Assembly (NCBI GenBank): GCA_002077045.2
Contig: KZ111188.1
Span: 62,001 to 126,000, forward strand
Direction of reading: 5' to 3'
Source of the DNA: Rachicladosporium sp. CCFEE 5018
Lineage: Eukaryota; Ascomycota; Dothideomycetes; Cladosporiales; Cladosporiaceae
Length of the DNA stretch: 64,000 nt
Made by a program: the position numbers and the translations under genes. Shown here piece after piece: positions 33,141-43,620 of the stretch (position 1 is its first letter; every line of letters starts with the position of its first letter). Under the pieces are notes generated by a model. The model was not told where the DNA came from. It did no database searches and saw only the letters and a list, made by a program, of their open reading frames with translations.

Positions 33141-34988
33141 ATGGCAGAGAAGTCTCGCCAGAAGACCGCCGTAGTCATCGGCGCCGGCGTCGGCGGAGTA
33201 GCCACCGCCGCCCGCCTGGCAAAAGCTGGATACAAAGTCACTGTGCTCGAGAAGAACGACTTCACCGGAGGACGTTGCAGTCTACTACACCATGAGGGCT
33301 ACCGCTTTGATCAGGGACCCTCGCTCCTCCTGCTACCGGAGCTGTTCAAGCAGACGTTCCGCGAGCTGGGCACGACGCTGGAGGCAGAGGGCGTTGAACT
33401 CGTGAAATGCGAGCCGAATTACAATATCTGGTTTCAGGACGGGGAGAGAGTACAGATGTCCTCCGACCTAGCGGTGATGAAACACGAGGTCGAGAAATGG
33501 GAGGGCAAGGATGGGTATGAGCGATACCTCCAATTCCTCGGCGAATCGCATCGGCATTACGAGTTGGCTGTCGAGCATGTGCTGCTGCGCAACTTCACGA
33601 CGCTGCTCTCGATGCTCCGCTGGTCTTTCCTCAGCCGCATACTCGATTTGCATCCGTTTGTCAGTATCTGGAGTAGGGCGTCAAAGTACTTCTGGACTGA
33701 GAGGATGAGGCGGGTTTTCACGTTCGGGAGCATGTATATGGGTATGAGTCCTTTCGATGCTCCCGGGACGTATAGCTTGTTGCAGTATACGGAGTTGGCG
33801 GAGGGGATCTGGTATCCGATTGGGGGGTTCCATAGGATTGTGAGGGCGCTTGTGGAGGTTGGGGAGAGGATGGGGGTGGATTATCGACTTTCTACTGGGG
33901 TGAAGAGGATACTGGTTGATGGGCCGGGAGGTCGGGCAAGAGGTGTGGTGTTGGAGAGTGGGGAGGTGGTGGAGGCGGATGTGGTGGTCAACAACTCGGA
34001 TCTCGTCTACGCGTACTCTGAGCTCCTACCGGAGAGCAATTACAGCGCAGCACTCAAGAAGAGAGAAGGCAGCTGCTCGAGTATCTCCTTCTACTGGGCG
34101 CTCAACAGCAAAGTCCCAGAGCTGCAAGCACACAACATCTTTCTGGCTGAGGACTACAGAGAGAGCTTCGACAGCATCTTCAAGAAACACCTCATACCCG
34201 ACCAGCCGAGCTTCTACGTCAACGTTCCAAGTCGCGTGGATCCGACTGCTGCACCGGAAGGCTGCGAGAGTGTGGTAGTCCTCGTACCCGTCGGCCACCT
34301 CCTCGATAACCCTGCGGCGGCTTCGCCAACCCACCTCAACGGCTCCGCGAACGGGCATGTGAACGGCAGCATCAAGTCCGCATCTCCTTCCTCGCAGCCC
34401 GGACTCGAATCCTCGCAAAACCCACAAGACTGGCCCGCCATGATCGCACTCGCGCGAAATACAATCCTCGCAACCATCAAAGCCCGCACGGGCGCCGATC
34501 TCGCCCCCTTGATCATCAACGAAATCTCCAACTCGCCGCATACATGGCGCTCAACGTTCAATCTCGACAAAGGCGCCATACTCGGCCTCAGTCACTCGTT
34601 CTTCAACGTCCTGGCCTTCCGGCCTAGCACACGAGCCCGCAAGGCACACTGGGTTGACGGCAAGTTCGGCTCAGGAGTACTGGAACGATGCGTGCAAGTC
34701 ATTTTGGACTGTTTCAGGGGCGAGGGCAGAGACGTGAAGGGCTTGTACTTCGTTGGTGCGAGCGCGCATCCGGGAACGGGCGTGCCTATTGTGCTTGCTG
34801 GGGCGAAGTTGGTGGCTGAGCAGGTGCTGGAGGACGAGGGGGATGATGTCCCGTGGAGTACTGGGGTGAGTGGGAAGGTGGTGAAGAATGCTAAGTTGGA
34901 TACGGTGGAGAAGCCGGATTGGAATTGGCCATTGGCAGGGGGATTAGTGATGGTGATTGTTGTGATGATGTTGTTGGGGAGTTTGTGA
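33141..34988 (+). CDS. carB: phytoene desaturase (CarB / AL-1 type)
   Basis: Intronless, 615 aa. FAD-dependent desaturase that introduces the double bonds converting phytoene to lycopene and 3,4-didehydrolycopene. The N-terminus has the dinucleotide-binding fold VVIGAGVGGVATAARLAKAG then TVLEKND and GGRCSLL. The C-terminal carotenoid desaturase signature GLYFVGASAHPGTGVPIVLA is followed by a single membrane anchor (LVMVIVVMMLLGSL) at the very end, typical of fungal AL-1. The insertion around 395-430 (Ser/Asn/His/Gly-rich) is variable in the family. It follows carX by 292 bp on the same strand. Confidence 0.97.
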   Translation: MAEKSRQKTAVVIGAGVGGVATAARLAKAGYKVTVLEKNDFTGGRCSLLHHEGYRFDQGPSLLLLPELFKQTFRELGTTLEAEGVELVKCEPNYNIWFQDGERVQMSSDLAVMKHEVEKWEGKDGYERYLQFLGESHRHYELAVEHVLLRNFTTLLSMLRWSFLSRILDLHPFVSIWSRASKYFWTERMRRVFTFGSMYMGMSPFDAPGTYSLLQYTELAEGIWYPIGGFHRIVRALVEVGERMGVDYRLSTGVKRILVDGPGGRARGVVLESGEVVEADVVVNNSDLVYAYSELLPESNYSAALKKREGSCSSISFYWALNSKVPELQAHNIFLAEDYRESFDSIFKKHLIPDQPSFYVNVPSRVDPTAAPEGCESVVVLVPVGHLLDNPAAASPTHLNGSANGHVNGSIKSASPSSQPGLESSQNPQDWPAMIALARNTILATIKARTGADLAPLIINEISNSPHTWRSTFNLDKGAILGLSHSFFNVLAFRPSTRARKAHWVDGKFGSGVLERCVQVILDCFRGEGRDVKGLYFVGASAHPGTGVPIVLAGAKLVAEQVLEDEGDDVPWSTGVSGKVVKNAKLDTVEKPDWNWPLAGGLVMVIVVMMLLGSL

Positions 34989-36888
34989 GTGCCTATGTAG
35001 GTCTGTACGTACTCCAGTCTGAATGCTGAATCTTGCAACGGAATCATTCCCTTCGAAGATACTGATTCAGGCTGGCCGCTGGTTACCACAACGCACTCGA
35101 TGCTTACATATGTGGGTACTGAGCATGAGGCTCGTCGATGATGTGAGACATACAGTGCTCGGACGAGCAGCCTGGGCATCTCAGCAGTCTTATCTGCCGG
35201 CAGTACCGTCTACTCAAGCATCGAGGGAAACGGACCGGGCGGTCGGAGCGTTACCAAAGGTCCCAACAGTCACGAAGTGGTTCTACTGGTCGTGGAGGCT
35301 CAGAGAACGTGTGCTCTGACCGCTGCGACTTTTCGTTAAGCTTCGCAAGGTCTTCAGACGCCTGGTAAAAGCCGAGCTGACCGCTAAAGATGCGATAGTC
35401 GCACTGACGACAGGAGGGATCACTCAGGCCACGACCGTATTTTCATGTCACTGAAGGCAGGTTTTGTGAGACCCTACGCGGTGGTCGGTTGCAACTGGTA
35501 TCAGGAGAGAGCCCCCTTGATCTGGGTTCATGATACAATCGTACGGATGAAGCACTGGCAACGAGCTGTGACCATCGCCACGTGAGGAAGTCCAACGTGG
35601 TGGCCATATGTCGAGGCGCAACAGTCATCCACTGGCCTCGCGACGAACATGTGTCTCGCTCCGCGACAAAGCCGATAATCGCGACACCATCGCCCTTCCG
35701 GTATGATCCGGGTCGATATTGGCAGAATTTTCCATGTACATCGTAAGAGTGGCTACTATCCGCGGTACTCCCGCTAGGTCAGCGAGCAGCGCATCAATCT
35801 AGGGCAATACTCGGATAGAGAGGAGGTTGGTGGTGTGACGTTGGATGTGAAGTCACAAACTTTGCAGCGGGTATGACGGCGCCTGCCGGAGGTTCCGCCG
35901 AAGGCCGATCTCCCGATCGTGATCGTCAGCCTCGATCCAGCAGTTGCTTGCGTTGATGCGGAGGCGAGAACACCACATACTTGTTACACACCCCAGTAGT
36001 GCTGCTGTATGAGACGAGTCGTGACAGAAGTACGTACTCGTGACGGTGCGGGTGACGACAGCGTTGATTGGAGAGGTCGCGTGCGCGCGTGATAACTTGC
36101 TGACAATCCAGTAGCTGCACGCCAGCGCGTGAACATCAGAAGCAGCAATCTCGTCAAACCAAGCTTTTTACTGTGGGGCGATGCTATGCCTTGGCACAGT
36201 CGACGTCGATGCCGTGGGCCTGTCGGGTTGACGCCGTTGATGAAACGAACAGCGAGACTGTCCCGCGGTGGAAGTTGGCAGATCGGGCGGGAAGCAGAGA
36301 TGAGCGTTTGCAGTCAGATTAAGCTTCCTAGTGTTCATCCTTCTGGCATAAGAGTGGAGATGATAGCGTTCGATCCATCGGGTGGCGCACTGGATCTTGC
36401 GGTTCTGACATCGAGGTGCATCGCTGACCTCATCGGCTAGCAAAAGCTGCTTTTCTTACACCGGCGACCACGTCCGGCATGACCAATCGAGCACCAGACT
36501 TCAGCAAGAAGAGCTTTATCGGAGGGGCGAAAGGCTTGGTTCTGCTTGATCTCTGATGCGGATCGTAAGACTAGCACTGGTCATAGCGCGCGCCGGCAAT
36601 GATTGCCGTCACCTGCTGATGCACGCACCTATCGTGAGACCTTGACGAGATTGCATGGAGCGTGAAATACTTCACCGTGAATCACGACGTCATGCCGTGG
36701 TGTTCCAACCCATGCACACTCTTTCCGCGAAAGCTCTGTGCGGTAACGGCGAGGAATGTGCATCAAAAGCCCCTCGCGCCCAGCCGTTTGTTTCTCCTCT
36801 CATCATCACCAAGCGTTCCTTGACTTTCGACTTTCCCGTTCCATCAAGCATTCTGTAGCAGTATCGCCAGTAGGCAAACTACGCCAAG
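34989..36888. promoter_or_regulatory. 1.9-kb gene-free stretch upstream of the opsin
   Basis: Between the carB stop and the opsin start no open frame has recognisable homology. It includes the opsin promoter. A cluster of four GATC tetramers lies at 35907-35910, 35915-35918, 35921-35924 and 35934-35937 (31 bp), about 950 bp upstream of the opsin ATG; GATC-type elements are what fungal white-collar complexes bind. Whether it is used is unknown. Confidence 0.4.
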
Positions 36889-37906
36889 ATGCCGGGCAAC
36901 AACGCACTCAACGTCAACAGTACGGATGATCTACTTGCAGCTACACCAAAGCCTGATGCTAACACGCCCTCCCAGCTGACTCCGTCAACAATGCCAACGC
37001 CGAGATCAAGATCACGGTGCGCGGCTCAGACTGGTACTGGGCAGTCACCGCGATCATGATGGTCGCCACGATCGCCTTCGCCGGAATGGCCTACACCAAG
37101 CCCCGCCAACACCGCCTTTTCCACTACATTACAGCCGCCATCACCATGGTCGCCTCGATCGCGTACTTCTCCATGGCCTCCGGCCTCGGCTGGACCGGCA
37201 TTGCAGTCGAGTACCAGCGCAGCGACCCGCGCGTGGCTGGCATCTACCGTGAGATCTTCTACGTGCGCTACATCGATTGGGTCATCACTACGCCGCTCCT
37301 GCTCATGGATCTCCTCCTGACGGCTGGTATGCCATGGCCGACGATCATGTACACCATCCTCATCGATGAGATCATGATCGTTACTGGTCTGGCTGGCGCT
37401 CTTGTCCGCACGAGCTACAAGTGGGGATACTTCGTTTTCGGCTGCGTCGCACTTGCGTTCATCGTCTACGTTCTCGCATGGGAGGCCCGCAAGCACGCCA
37501 ACGCCATGGGTCGCGATATCGGCCGCACTTTCCTCATCTGCGGTTCGTGGACTGCGTTCTTGTGGTGCTTGTACCCCATTGCTTGGGGTGTGTCTGAGGG
37601 TGGCAACGTCATTGCACCGGACAGCGAGGCTGTCTTCTACGGCATCCTTGATGTGATGGCCAAGCCCGTCTTCGGCGCTCTCCTCATCGTAAGTTGATTC
37701 CCTTGCTCCACATGATATCTGAGTGTGTACTAACAGTTCCGCAGTGGGGCCACCGCAACATCGACCCCGCCGCTCTCGGCCTCCACATCCACGACTACGA
37801 CGAGAAGGACGCCCAGTTCAACGGCAAGCACGGCGCCGGCCCCGTCAACACCAACGGTGGTGTCGTCAACGAGACCACCGCCACCCCTGCGACCCAGACT
37901 GTCTAG
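36889..37906 (+). CDS. carO: microbial-type rhodopsin (CarO-like light-driven proton pump)
   Basis: Exons 36889..36919, 36976..37688, 37745..37906 (301 aa); introns 56 nt each (GTACGG...CCAG and GTAAGT...GCAG). Seven-helix opsin. The third helix reads YVRYIDWVITTPLLLMDLLL: Arg108, Asp111 (counter-ion, equivalent to bacteriorhodopsin D85) and Asp122 (proton donor, equivalent to D96), 11 apart as expected. The seventh helix has LDVMAKPVFGALLI with Lys240 as retinal Schiff-base lysine and Asp236 before it. Both carboxylates being Asp fits a proton pump rather than a sensor. The C-terminal tail (WGHRNIDPAALGLHI onward) is that of CarO proteins. Retinal would come from the neighbouring carX product. 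Confidence 0.96.
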
Positions 37907-38376
37907 ATCTGATGTGCGCTGAATGGAATACTGGAGGTGAAGTGGCATGAGGCTGGAGGAGCGCGCGGTTTCTCGGCGCTTTGCTTGCTTGGATTGCTTT
38001 TCTGCGAAGATACCACACCATGTGATTACGAAAGTGGGACGGGTGGGGAGGAGGGTTAGCGTGTATAGGTAATGGGCTTATAGCCGGTAATGCAACATCT
38101 TACTCAATCATCAGCTCTCTCAGCTTTCTCAACTTGCCAACCTACTGTTCTCCCTTGAAGCGTACATAGCTATGGACATCACAGTCGAGGTGTGAGGTCT
38201 GCGTACGCTGATCGTCCTTCCCCGTACACTGCTTGGTCGACGCACGAACATGCTCGAAACACCACCACTTCTCCTGTGCCGTCGCTCATTGGACACAATA
38301 CAAGACAAGTGAGCGAAGCCCTGGCTCGCAGTTGCAAGATGCCTTGCAAAGGGCAGAAAGTAGCACATATAACGCC
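37907..38376. other. intergenic, no gene seen
   Basis: 470 bases between the opsin stop and the first BTB-family gene start. No homology recognised. Confidence 0.4.
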
Positions 38377-39388
38377 ATGAACCATGTACGCGCCCAAGAG
38401 ATGAGGAATACCGTCGCTCACGCCTACTTTGCAGACATGGCTAGCAGTGCGTTGCAACCGTGAGTATACCTTCCCGACGCTGGAGAATCTACTGTGACAG
38501 TGCTAATCTTCGCATGTACCCCTATCAGAGTGACTCCTCCGACTGTACGTTCAAGTACTGGACGAAGAGGATCCTCTTTCGACATGCCATTCTTGCGCAG
38601 GGACCACTGGGTTTCCGCAAGCTGTTGAAGGACTACTTCAGAGTGGGTTTCTAGTCCTTCTTGTCGAGCCCACGTGAGTTGCATCGGCTGATGTCGTACA
38701 GGCAGCGGTCGACAATGAGCTCCGCTTCCCTGACGTAGACGCCGTCGCATTCGCAGCTCTCCCCCGGAACGTGTACGAGGCTATTGACGACGACGACACC
38801 GACGACGCTGCCTTGCATGACAAGCAGACTCTACTGCCGCATGCGCGAGTGTATCTTCTGGCTAGGGAGTATGGTCTTCCAGCACTCCAGCAGACTGCAT
38901 GCGATTAGGTTGTCAGGGTACTGCGCCCCTCTCGGGATCTGCCTAGCACTCCAGCCGGAGCCACCGATCTGCTCACATCGATCCAAGAGATATTCGCCGG
39001 CACGACGCCCGACGACAACGAGATCCGCATCTGGCTCATTCGCTATTGCACATACCACATCCGCGAATCGCTCAACTCGCACACATACCGCGACAAGCTT
39101 GGGGAGATCATGTCCGAGCATGGCGCCCTCGGCAGCACCATCCTGCTTCTCCAGTACGACGATGACATTGATGTGATCACTCTGCAGACCTGTGCCGGCT
39201 GCGGCTTCAGATGGGTTGCTGATGCTGACGTTCGCAGCGTTGATCCGCGGGATTGGTGTCGCAACTGTGACTACGAGCCTCAGCGCTCCCAAGACTCCCC
39301 TACTGATACGCCGTGTGCTGTACGTCGGAGGTATCTGCAGGACCCAGTGGCTCACTGGCTGGACGATTACAGCGATGCGGACGAGTAA
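38377..39388 (+). pseudogene. BTB/POZ zinc-ribbon family member A, one in-frame TAG
   Basis: Exons 38377..38459, 38531..38642, 38702..39388 (294 codons); introns with donors GTGAGT and GTGGGT, acceptors AGAG and ACAG. Exon 2 codes the BTB core (SSDCTFKYWTKRILFRHAIL, then GPLGFRKLLKDYFR). Exon 3 codes the helical part (VYLLAREYGLPALQQTACD), then TAG at 38906-38908, after which the same frame continues for 160 codons (DLLTSIQEIFAG, HIRESLNSHTYRDKLGEIM) and ends in a zinc ribbon with CAGCGFRW and WCRNCDYE. Homology runs through the stop, so either the gene is broken by one nonsense change or the first about 133 codons form a truncated protein. BTB domains dimerise or link to cullin-3; the role of this family is unknown. 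Only member on the plus strand. Confidence 0.75.
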
Positions 39389-39648
39389 GGAGCAGGGGAA
39401 TTGGATCCTTGCAGGGTCGTGGCCGGGTGCCGAAGACTGTCACGATGTAGCAGCCAGTCCAGCGCACAAGATAATTGCGTCTGGCTCTGGCAGCTTGGCA
39501 TCGTCGGATTTCGAGTGCTAGACTCTACGTATGGTCTTGGGCTCCGTGGTTGCGCTTCACATCTACAAATGTTTTACATACCATATCCTAACCTATACTA
39601 GTAACCTGCACACCCCATCGATCTGACACCATCATTTGTCCGCCACAA

Positions 39649-41124
39649 TCACAGATCAGCAGCGTTCGGATCCATCCCCTTCTCAAAAGTCACATCCTCC
39701 CTCCGCTCCCTCTGCCCAATCATGCCCTTCCCCAGCACAACTTGCATAAGCGCATAGTTCACAACCGCCTTGATCCCCAGTTCCTCGCCCCTGCGCACAA
39801 TATACCCATTAATGAACTCTACTTCCGTCTGCCTCCCAGCCCTTACGTCAGCGAGCATGGAAGATATGTTATTGCTCGTCAGGTTCGCCACACTGACGAC
39901 AAGGGTCTCGAGCCGCGCGGCGGAGAAACGGGCGTTGATGTTGGGGAGGTTGCGGAGTTCGGGAAGAGAGCGGAGGATCAGTGAGGTCTCGGCGAGGAGG
40001 AGGCGCATCGTCCGCGTCAGCGCGAAGTTATACAGGATTGAGCCGTTGCGGGCATCGAGCAGGACTGTGAGGGGATTGAGGACGGAGTTCACGGCCAGCT
40101 TCTCTAGCTGTTGCTGCAGGAGCTCGAGAGGCGTGAAGCCGACTGCACACAGCACCGGCGCGCGCGTGAGCGTGCGGAGTAGGTAGCGCGAGCTCTTCGC
40201 CCAGATATCAGGATTCTCTGGCTCCCCTTTCGCTGCGCCTCTGGGCGTGCCAGGTGTCAGATCATCCCTCGGAAGCAAACCCAGCGCTATCGTGCCATGA
40301 CCCGCGTGCACAGCGTAGAACGGATCAATCCTCGCTTTCGCCGGCGGGACATTCACTCCGTGCGTGATGATACCTTGCATGTAGTTCGGTCGCTGCGTAG
40401 GGTCGGGGAAGAGGTGTGTATTTAGAGTGTCGATTACGCCCATGCCGTTTTGGAGGAGGCAGATTGTTGAGGTGGGCAGGAGGCGGGGACGCAGGCGGCG
40501 GAGGACGGAGAGGGTGGTAGGTGCTTTGAGGGTTACTATTAGGTTGTGAATTGGTTCTTCTGCTGCTTCGGCGGGGAGATCGGAGTCGTCTTCGGAGAGG
40601 GCGTCGGTGGGTTGTTGAGATTGCTTGCCCGATTGTTGTGACTGCTCTGCGGCAAGCTGCTTCGCTATCTCGTGCGGTTTCGCTTCCGTGTCGAAGTCGT
40701 AGACTGAGGCCTGCCCGTCCTTGAGGTCCACGCCGTGTTCCCGCCGAGTCAATGGCATGAGCTCAACATCAAAGCCAGATCTCTTGACTTCCACCCCGTC
40801 GTCCAGCATAGTAATCTCCTGTTTTCCTGCCTCCCAAGCTCGCAGTAGCATTTTCCGATGGAGGAGCAGAGTCACGGGTGGCGGATTTGGCAGACCTCGC
40901 AGCGAATGCGCCACCAGCTTTCCAATGCTGCCGGTGCCCAGTATATGCACTCGTCTGGGTATATCTGGCTGAGCAGCATACTGGCGATCGATGGCTGTGA
41001 GCGAGTCCTGCATCGTCTTGCTGTTGAAGACCTCGTCCTGGTCGTCTGCCTCCATATCTTCATCCCGACGCTGCTCCAGACTGTCTGTGGCGGCACTTCC
41101 ATCATTCACCTCCTTCGCCTCCAT
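39649..41124 (-). CDS. 2-dehydropantoate 2-reductase (ketopantoate reductase, PanE/ApbA family)
   Basis: 491 aa from ATG 41124 (MEAKEVNDGSAATD). NADPH-dependent reduction of ketopantoate to pantoate in coenzyme A synthesis. The Rossmann motif is VHILGTGSIGKLVAHSL (about residue 60), followed by ICLLQNGMGV and ITHGVNVPP of the N-terminal domain, and the C-terminal helical domain with KLAVNSVLNPLTVLLDARNG (catalytic Lys/Asn region). Insertions rich in Gln/Ser/Asp (about 170-205) make it longer than bacterial PanE. The reading frame stays open about 50 codons upstream, to a GTG at 41277, and encodes an Arg/Ser/Cys-rich segment; no ATG is there. Paralogues in ascomycetes exist, so pantothenate function is probable rather than certain. 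Divergent to COQ4. Confidence 0.85.
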   Translation of the reverse strand: MEAKEVNDGSAATDSLEQRRDEDMEADDQDEVFNSKTMQDSLTAIDRQYAAQPDIPRRVHILGTGSIGKLVAHSLRGLPNPPPVTLLLHRKMLLRAWEAGKQEITMLDDGVEVKRSGFDVELMPLTRREHGVDLKDGQASVYDFDTEAKPHEIAKQLAAEQSQQSGKQSQQPTDALSEDDSDLPAEAAEEPIHNLIVTLKAPTTLSVLRRLRPRLLPTSTICLLQNGMGVIDTLNTHLFPDPTQRPNYMQGIITHGVNVPPAKARIDPFYAVHAGHGTIALGLLPRDDLTPGTPRGAAKGEPENPDIWAKSSRYLLRTLTRAPVLCAVGFTPLELLQQQLEKLAVNSVLNPLTVLLDARNGSILYNFALTRTMRLLLAETSLILRSLPELRNLPNINARFSAARLETLVVSVANLTSNNISSMLADVRAGRQTEVEFINGYIVRRGEELGIKAVVNYALMQVVLGKGMIGQRERREDVTFEKGMDPNAADL

Positions 41125-41530
41125 ACTGTCCTTCGCGCTCCACCACGTACTATAGCACCGTCCTTGCTCTGCCAGACAAGTGAAGGCCACCCGGCCCACT
41201 TTGATGCTATCGCTGCAGCATCTTCCGCTCGTCCGCGGTATTCTGCGCGGCAGGTGGTAAAAGGCCGTGAAATGCACGATGAGCGGAGTGCTATGGTATC
41301 AGCATAGCGGTATTCACCTTCTCAATGTCTACGCGATCTTGGAGAGGCGAATATACAGGTAGCTGAAGATGTTTGTGTTGCAAGGACGTGGGTCGAGATC
41401 ACTGGCGTCATGGAGCAGCATGCATCTCGGGGGAGCTGGACATCTAAGCCGAGCACAGCGGACCTCACCCCATGCCCACCACCCAGATAGTACTACATTC
41501 AACTTCATAAGACCTCAGGCAGGTACGATC
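41125..41530. other. divergent spacer between PanE and COQ4
   Basis: 406 bases containing both promoters. An ATG at 41369 is in frame with COQ4 and would add 54 residues; the downstream ATG 41531 was preferred. Confidence 0.4.
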
Positions 41531-42364
41531 ATGTCCTCCCCCACCCTCTCCACCCTCGCCCTCCGCTCCCTCCTCCGACTCCCTCCCTCTCTCCGCGCCC
41601 AAACCTTCTCAGTCCTCTCCCGCCCACCCCCAAGCTACCCCGGCCACGTCCCTCTGAACCTCATAGAACGCGGCGCCCTCGCAGTCGGCTCAGCCCTAGG
41701 CTCAATAACAAACCCCTACCGCCACGACCTCGTCGCCTCCCTAGCCGAAGCCACATCCTCCCCGTACTTCATAGCCCGTCTCCGCCGCGCTATGCTGGCT
41801 TCACCGACGGGCAGGAGGATATTGCGGGATAAGCCGCGGATCACGTCGCGGAGTATGTCCCTTGAGAAATTGCGGCTGCTGCCTGAAGGGACTGTGGGGA
41901 GGGGATATGCGGCCTGGTTGGACAGGGAGGGTGTGACACCCGATACGAGGGATGCAGTGCGCTATATCGACGACCCGGAAGAAACTTATGTCATGCAACG
42001 CTACCGCGAAACGCACGATTTCATCCACGCCATTACTGGACTCCCCGTCATAATCGAAGGCGAGCTGGCGATCAAGGCTTTCGAATTCGCTAATACGGCA
42101 CTGCCGATGACGGGATTGAGTTTGGCGGCGGTGGTGAGGTTGAAGAAGGTAGAAAGGGAACGATTTGTGAACGTGTACGGGCCTTGGGCTATGCGGAATG
42201 GGCTTAAGAGTGAGGAGTGCATATGCGTGTATTGGGAGGAGGAGTTGGAGACGGATGCTGGAGTGTTGAGGGCGAGGTTGGGAATTGAGATGCCGCCAGA
42301 TTTGAGGGAGACGAGGAAGAGGGAACGGGAGGAGAGGAAGAAAGTGATGGAAGGCAGGACATGA
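41531..42364 (+). CDS. COQ4: COQ4, ubiquinone biosynthesis protein
   Basis: Intronless, 277 aa from ATG 41531 (MSSPTLSTLALRSLLRLPPS), which gives a basic, acid-free mitochondrial presequence; an upstream in-frame ATG at 41369 would give 331 aa. The core shows the Coq4 zinc motif HDxxHx11E (HDFIHAITGLPVIIEGE), preceded by YVMQRYRETHDF and followed by NVYGPWAMRNGLKSEECICVYWEEEL. The C-terminus is a charged helix. Coq4 sits on the matrix face of the inner membrane and is needed in the coenzyme Q synthome, recently linked to C1 oxidative decarboxylation of the ring. Length fits the family. Confidence 0.93.
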   Translation: MSSPTLSTLALRSLLRLPPSLRAQTFSVLSRPPPSYPGHVPLNLIERGALAVGSALGSITNPYRHDLVASLAEATSSPYFIARLRRAMLASPTGRRILRDKPRITSRSMSLEKLRLLPEGTVGRGYAAWLDREGVTPDTRDAVRYIDDPEETYVMQRYRETHDFIHAITGLPVIIEGELAIKAFEFANTALPMTGLSLAAVVRLKKVERERFVNVYGPWAMRNGLKSEECICVYWEEELETDAGVLRARLGIEMPPDLRETRKREREERKKVMEGRT

Positions 42365-42501
42365 TGGCTGCAGGCTCGATCCTTGGCCGGAGGCTGATGC
42401 TTACGTGCACCGACTAGAGTGAAGATGATGAAGCACTGGCTGCAATCGCCTGATCTTTGGAAAGCTCCAAGTACTCGGCCACATTATGCGTCTAAATCCA
42501 C

Positions 42502-43298
42502 TCAAACGAAGACTCCCAATTCCTCAACGAAGCTGATGTATCGTCTCTTGGCTGCCTCCACGGGCGCCACACCGCAACGACAGGTGCCAGCTCCCGCACC
42601 ATGCCGAACGAGAGCATCCTTGCTCACGACATATTTGCACTTCTCGCATCTCCAGAGGTGGACTGCCTGCAAGGCGCTACCCCGCTCGCCTCCGAGTACA
42701 AGCGCCATACTCAGCTCCGGTACATCCCTGAGCAGGTCGGCGAACTTGGTCTGCCTTCGCAGCTCATGGATGTTGTCAGCACAGAACCTTCGGAATAACG
42801 GACGAATCCCAGTGTCCGTGCTCAAAGTGTGTTCGAATGCAATTCGGATGGGGTGATAGAGCTGTGCACCGATGATCTGGCCTATGTCGGATCGCTCGTG
42901 CAAAGCGTCCGCGATGTGCTCAAGCGCCTTCAGACGCAGCTGCTCGCAGCAGTATTTGTCGGCTGCGATGTAGATTTGCGTGTGTGCGAGCATGTCGTGG
43001 TAGATGATCTACATTCCATCTCTGGCGATCTCTGTATAGTCGATAACGTAGAGGTGCGAGAGCATTGAGGTCACGGCTTCGGGATCGTCGTCGTAGAGAG
43101 TGACTTCGCGCTGGTCACTCTCCTGCATAGCTTTTCATCAGCAGGCTTCTCTGATACTCGATGCCTACGCTTACCTTGAAGTTGTCGAATATCTTTCGGA
43201 AGTACACTGAACGACGGCGCAAGATCACTTTGTGCGCGAACACGGAGCGACCGCTGTAGTTGATTGTGATGTCTGAGTACTTCTGCTGGTCGACGGCG
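42502..43298 (-). pseudogene. BTB/POZ zinc-ribbon family member C, one in-frame TAG
   Basis: Recognised exons: 43175..43298 (BTB core: QQKYSDITINYSGRSVFAHK, then SVYFRKIFDNFK) and 42502..43122. The intron has donor GTAAGC and acceptor GCAG, phase 0, as in members D and E. A short phase-2 first exon is expected upstream of 43298, but I could not fix its position. Exon 3 begins ESDQREVTLYDDDPEAVTSM, reads into TAG at 43011..43009, then continues in frame with TQIYIAADKYCCEQLRLKAL, FRRFCADNIHELRRQTKF, and the zinc ribbon VWRCEKCK-like piece (LWRCEKCKYVV ... CRCGV). Single nonsense in an otherwise open frame. Second copy of the family on this strand, next to D. Confidence 0.72.
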
Positions 43299-43620
43299 CT
43301 GCGGACGAGCACTCGTTAGCAGATTACTACCAGAGACGTTGCGAGGTGAGCTCATCTCAGCTTCACTCCTTCGGAGTTTTCGCGCATTGTTTCCGTGGGC
43401 GCGCCAGCTGCCGTCGGACGGAACATTGTCTGAGGTTCAGCCCGGTTGTGGCGGCGAATTGTCCTCTTAATATGATAACTGCTGTGGAGATCTCTTGGTG
43501 GGGAACTAGTGCAGTGTCTCGATCGAGCGACACGGAATGCAAGAGCGATACACCGATGCCAAAGCTAGACATGCATTACGAAGCTGATCTGCGACATCGA
43601 GCAGGATTCTGATACCTCTA
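43299..43620. other. spacer between BTB members C and D
   Basis: 322 bases that probably include the missing first exon and promoter of member C. A CTAAC branch-like sequence and CGCAG acceptor precede 43298, but no donor in the correct phase was identified. Confidence 0.4.

Noticed and set aside
38377..39388. An intron in BTB member A that would remove the TAG
   Set aside because: The only in-frame candidate (GTGTAT to GATTAG, 60 nt) would delete the conserved VYLLAREYGLPAL segment shared by all relatives.
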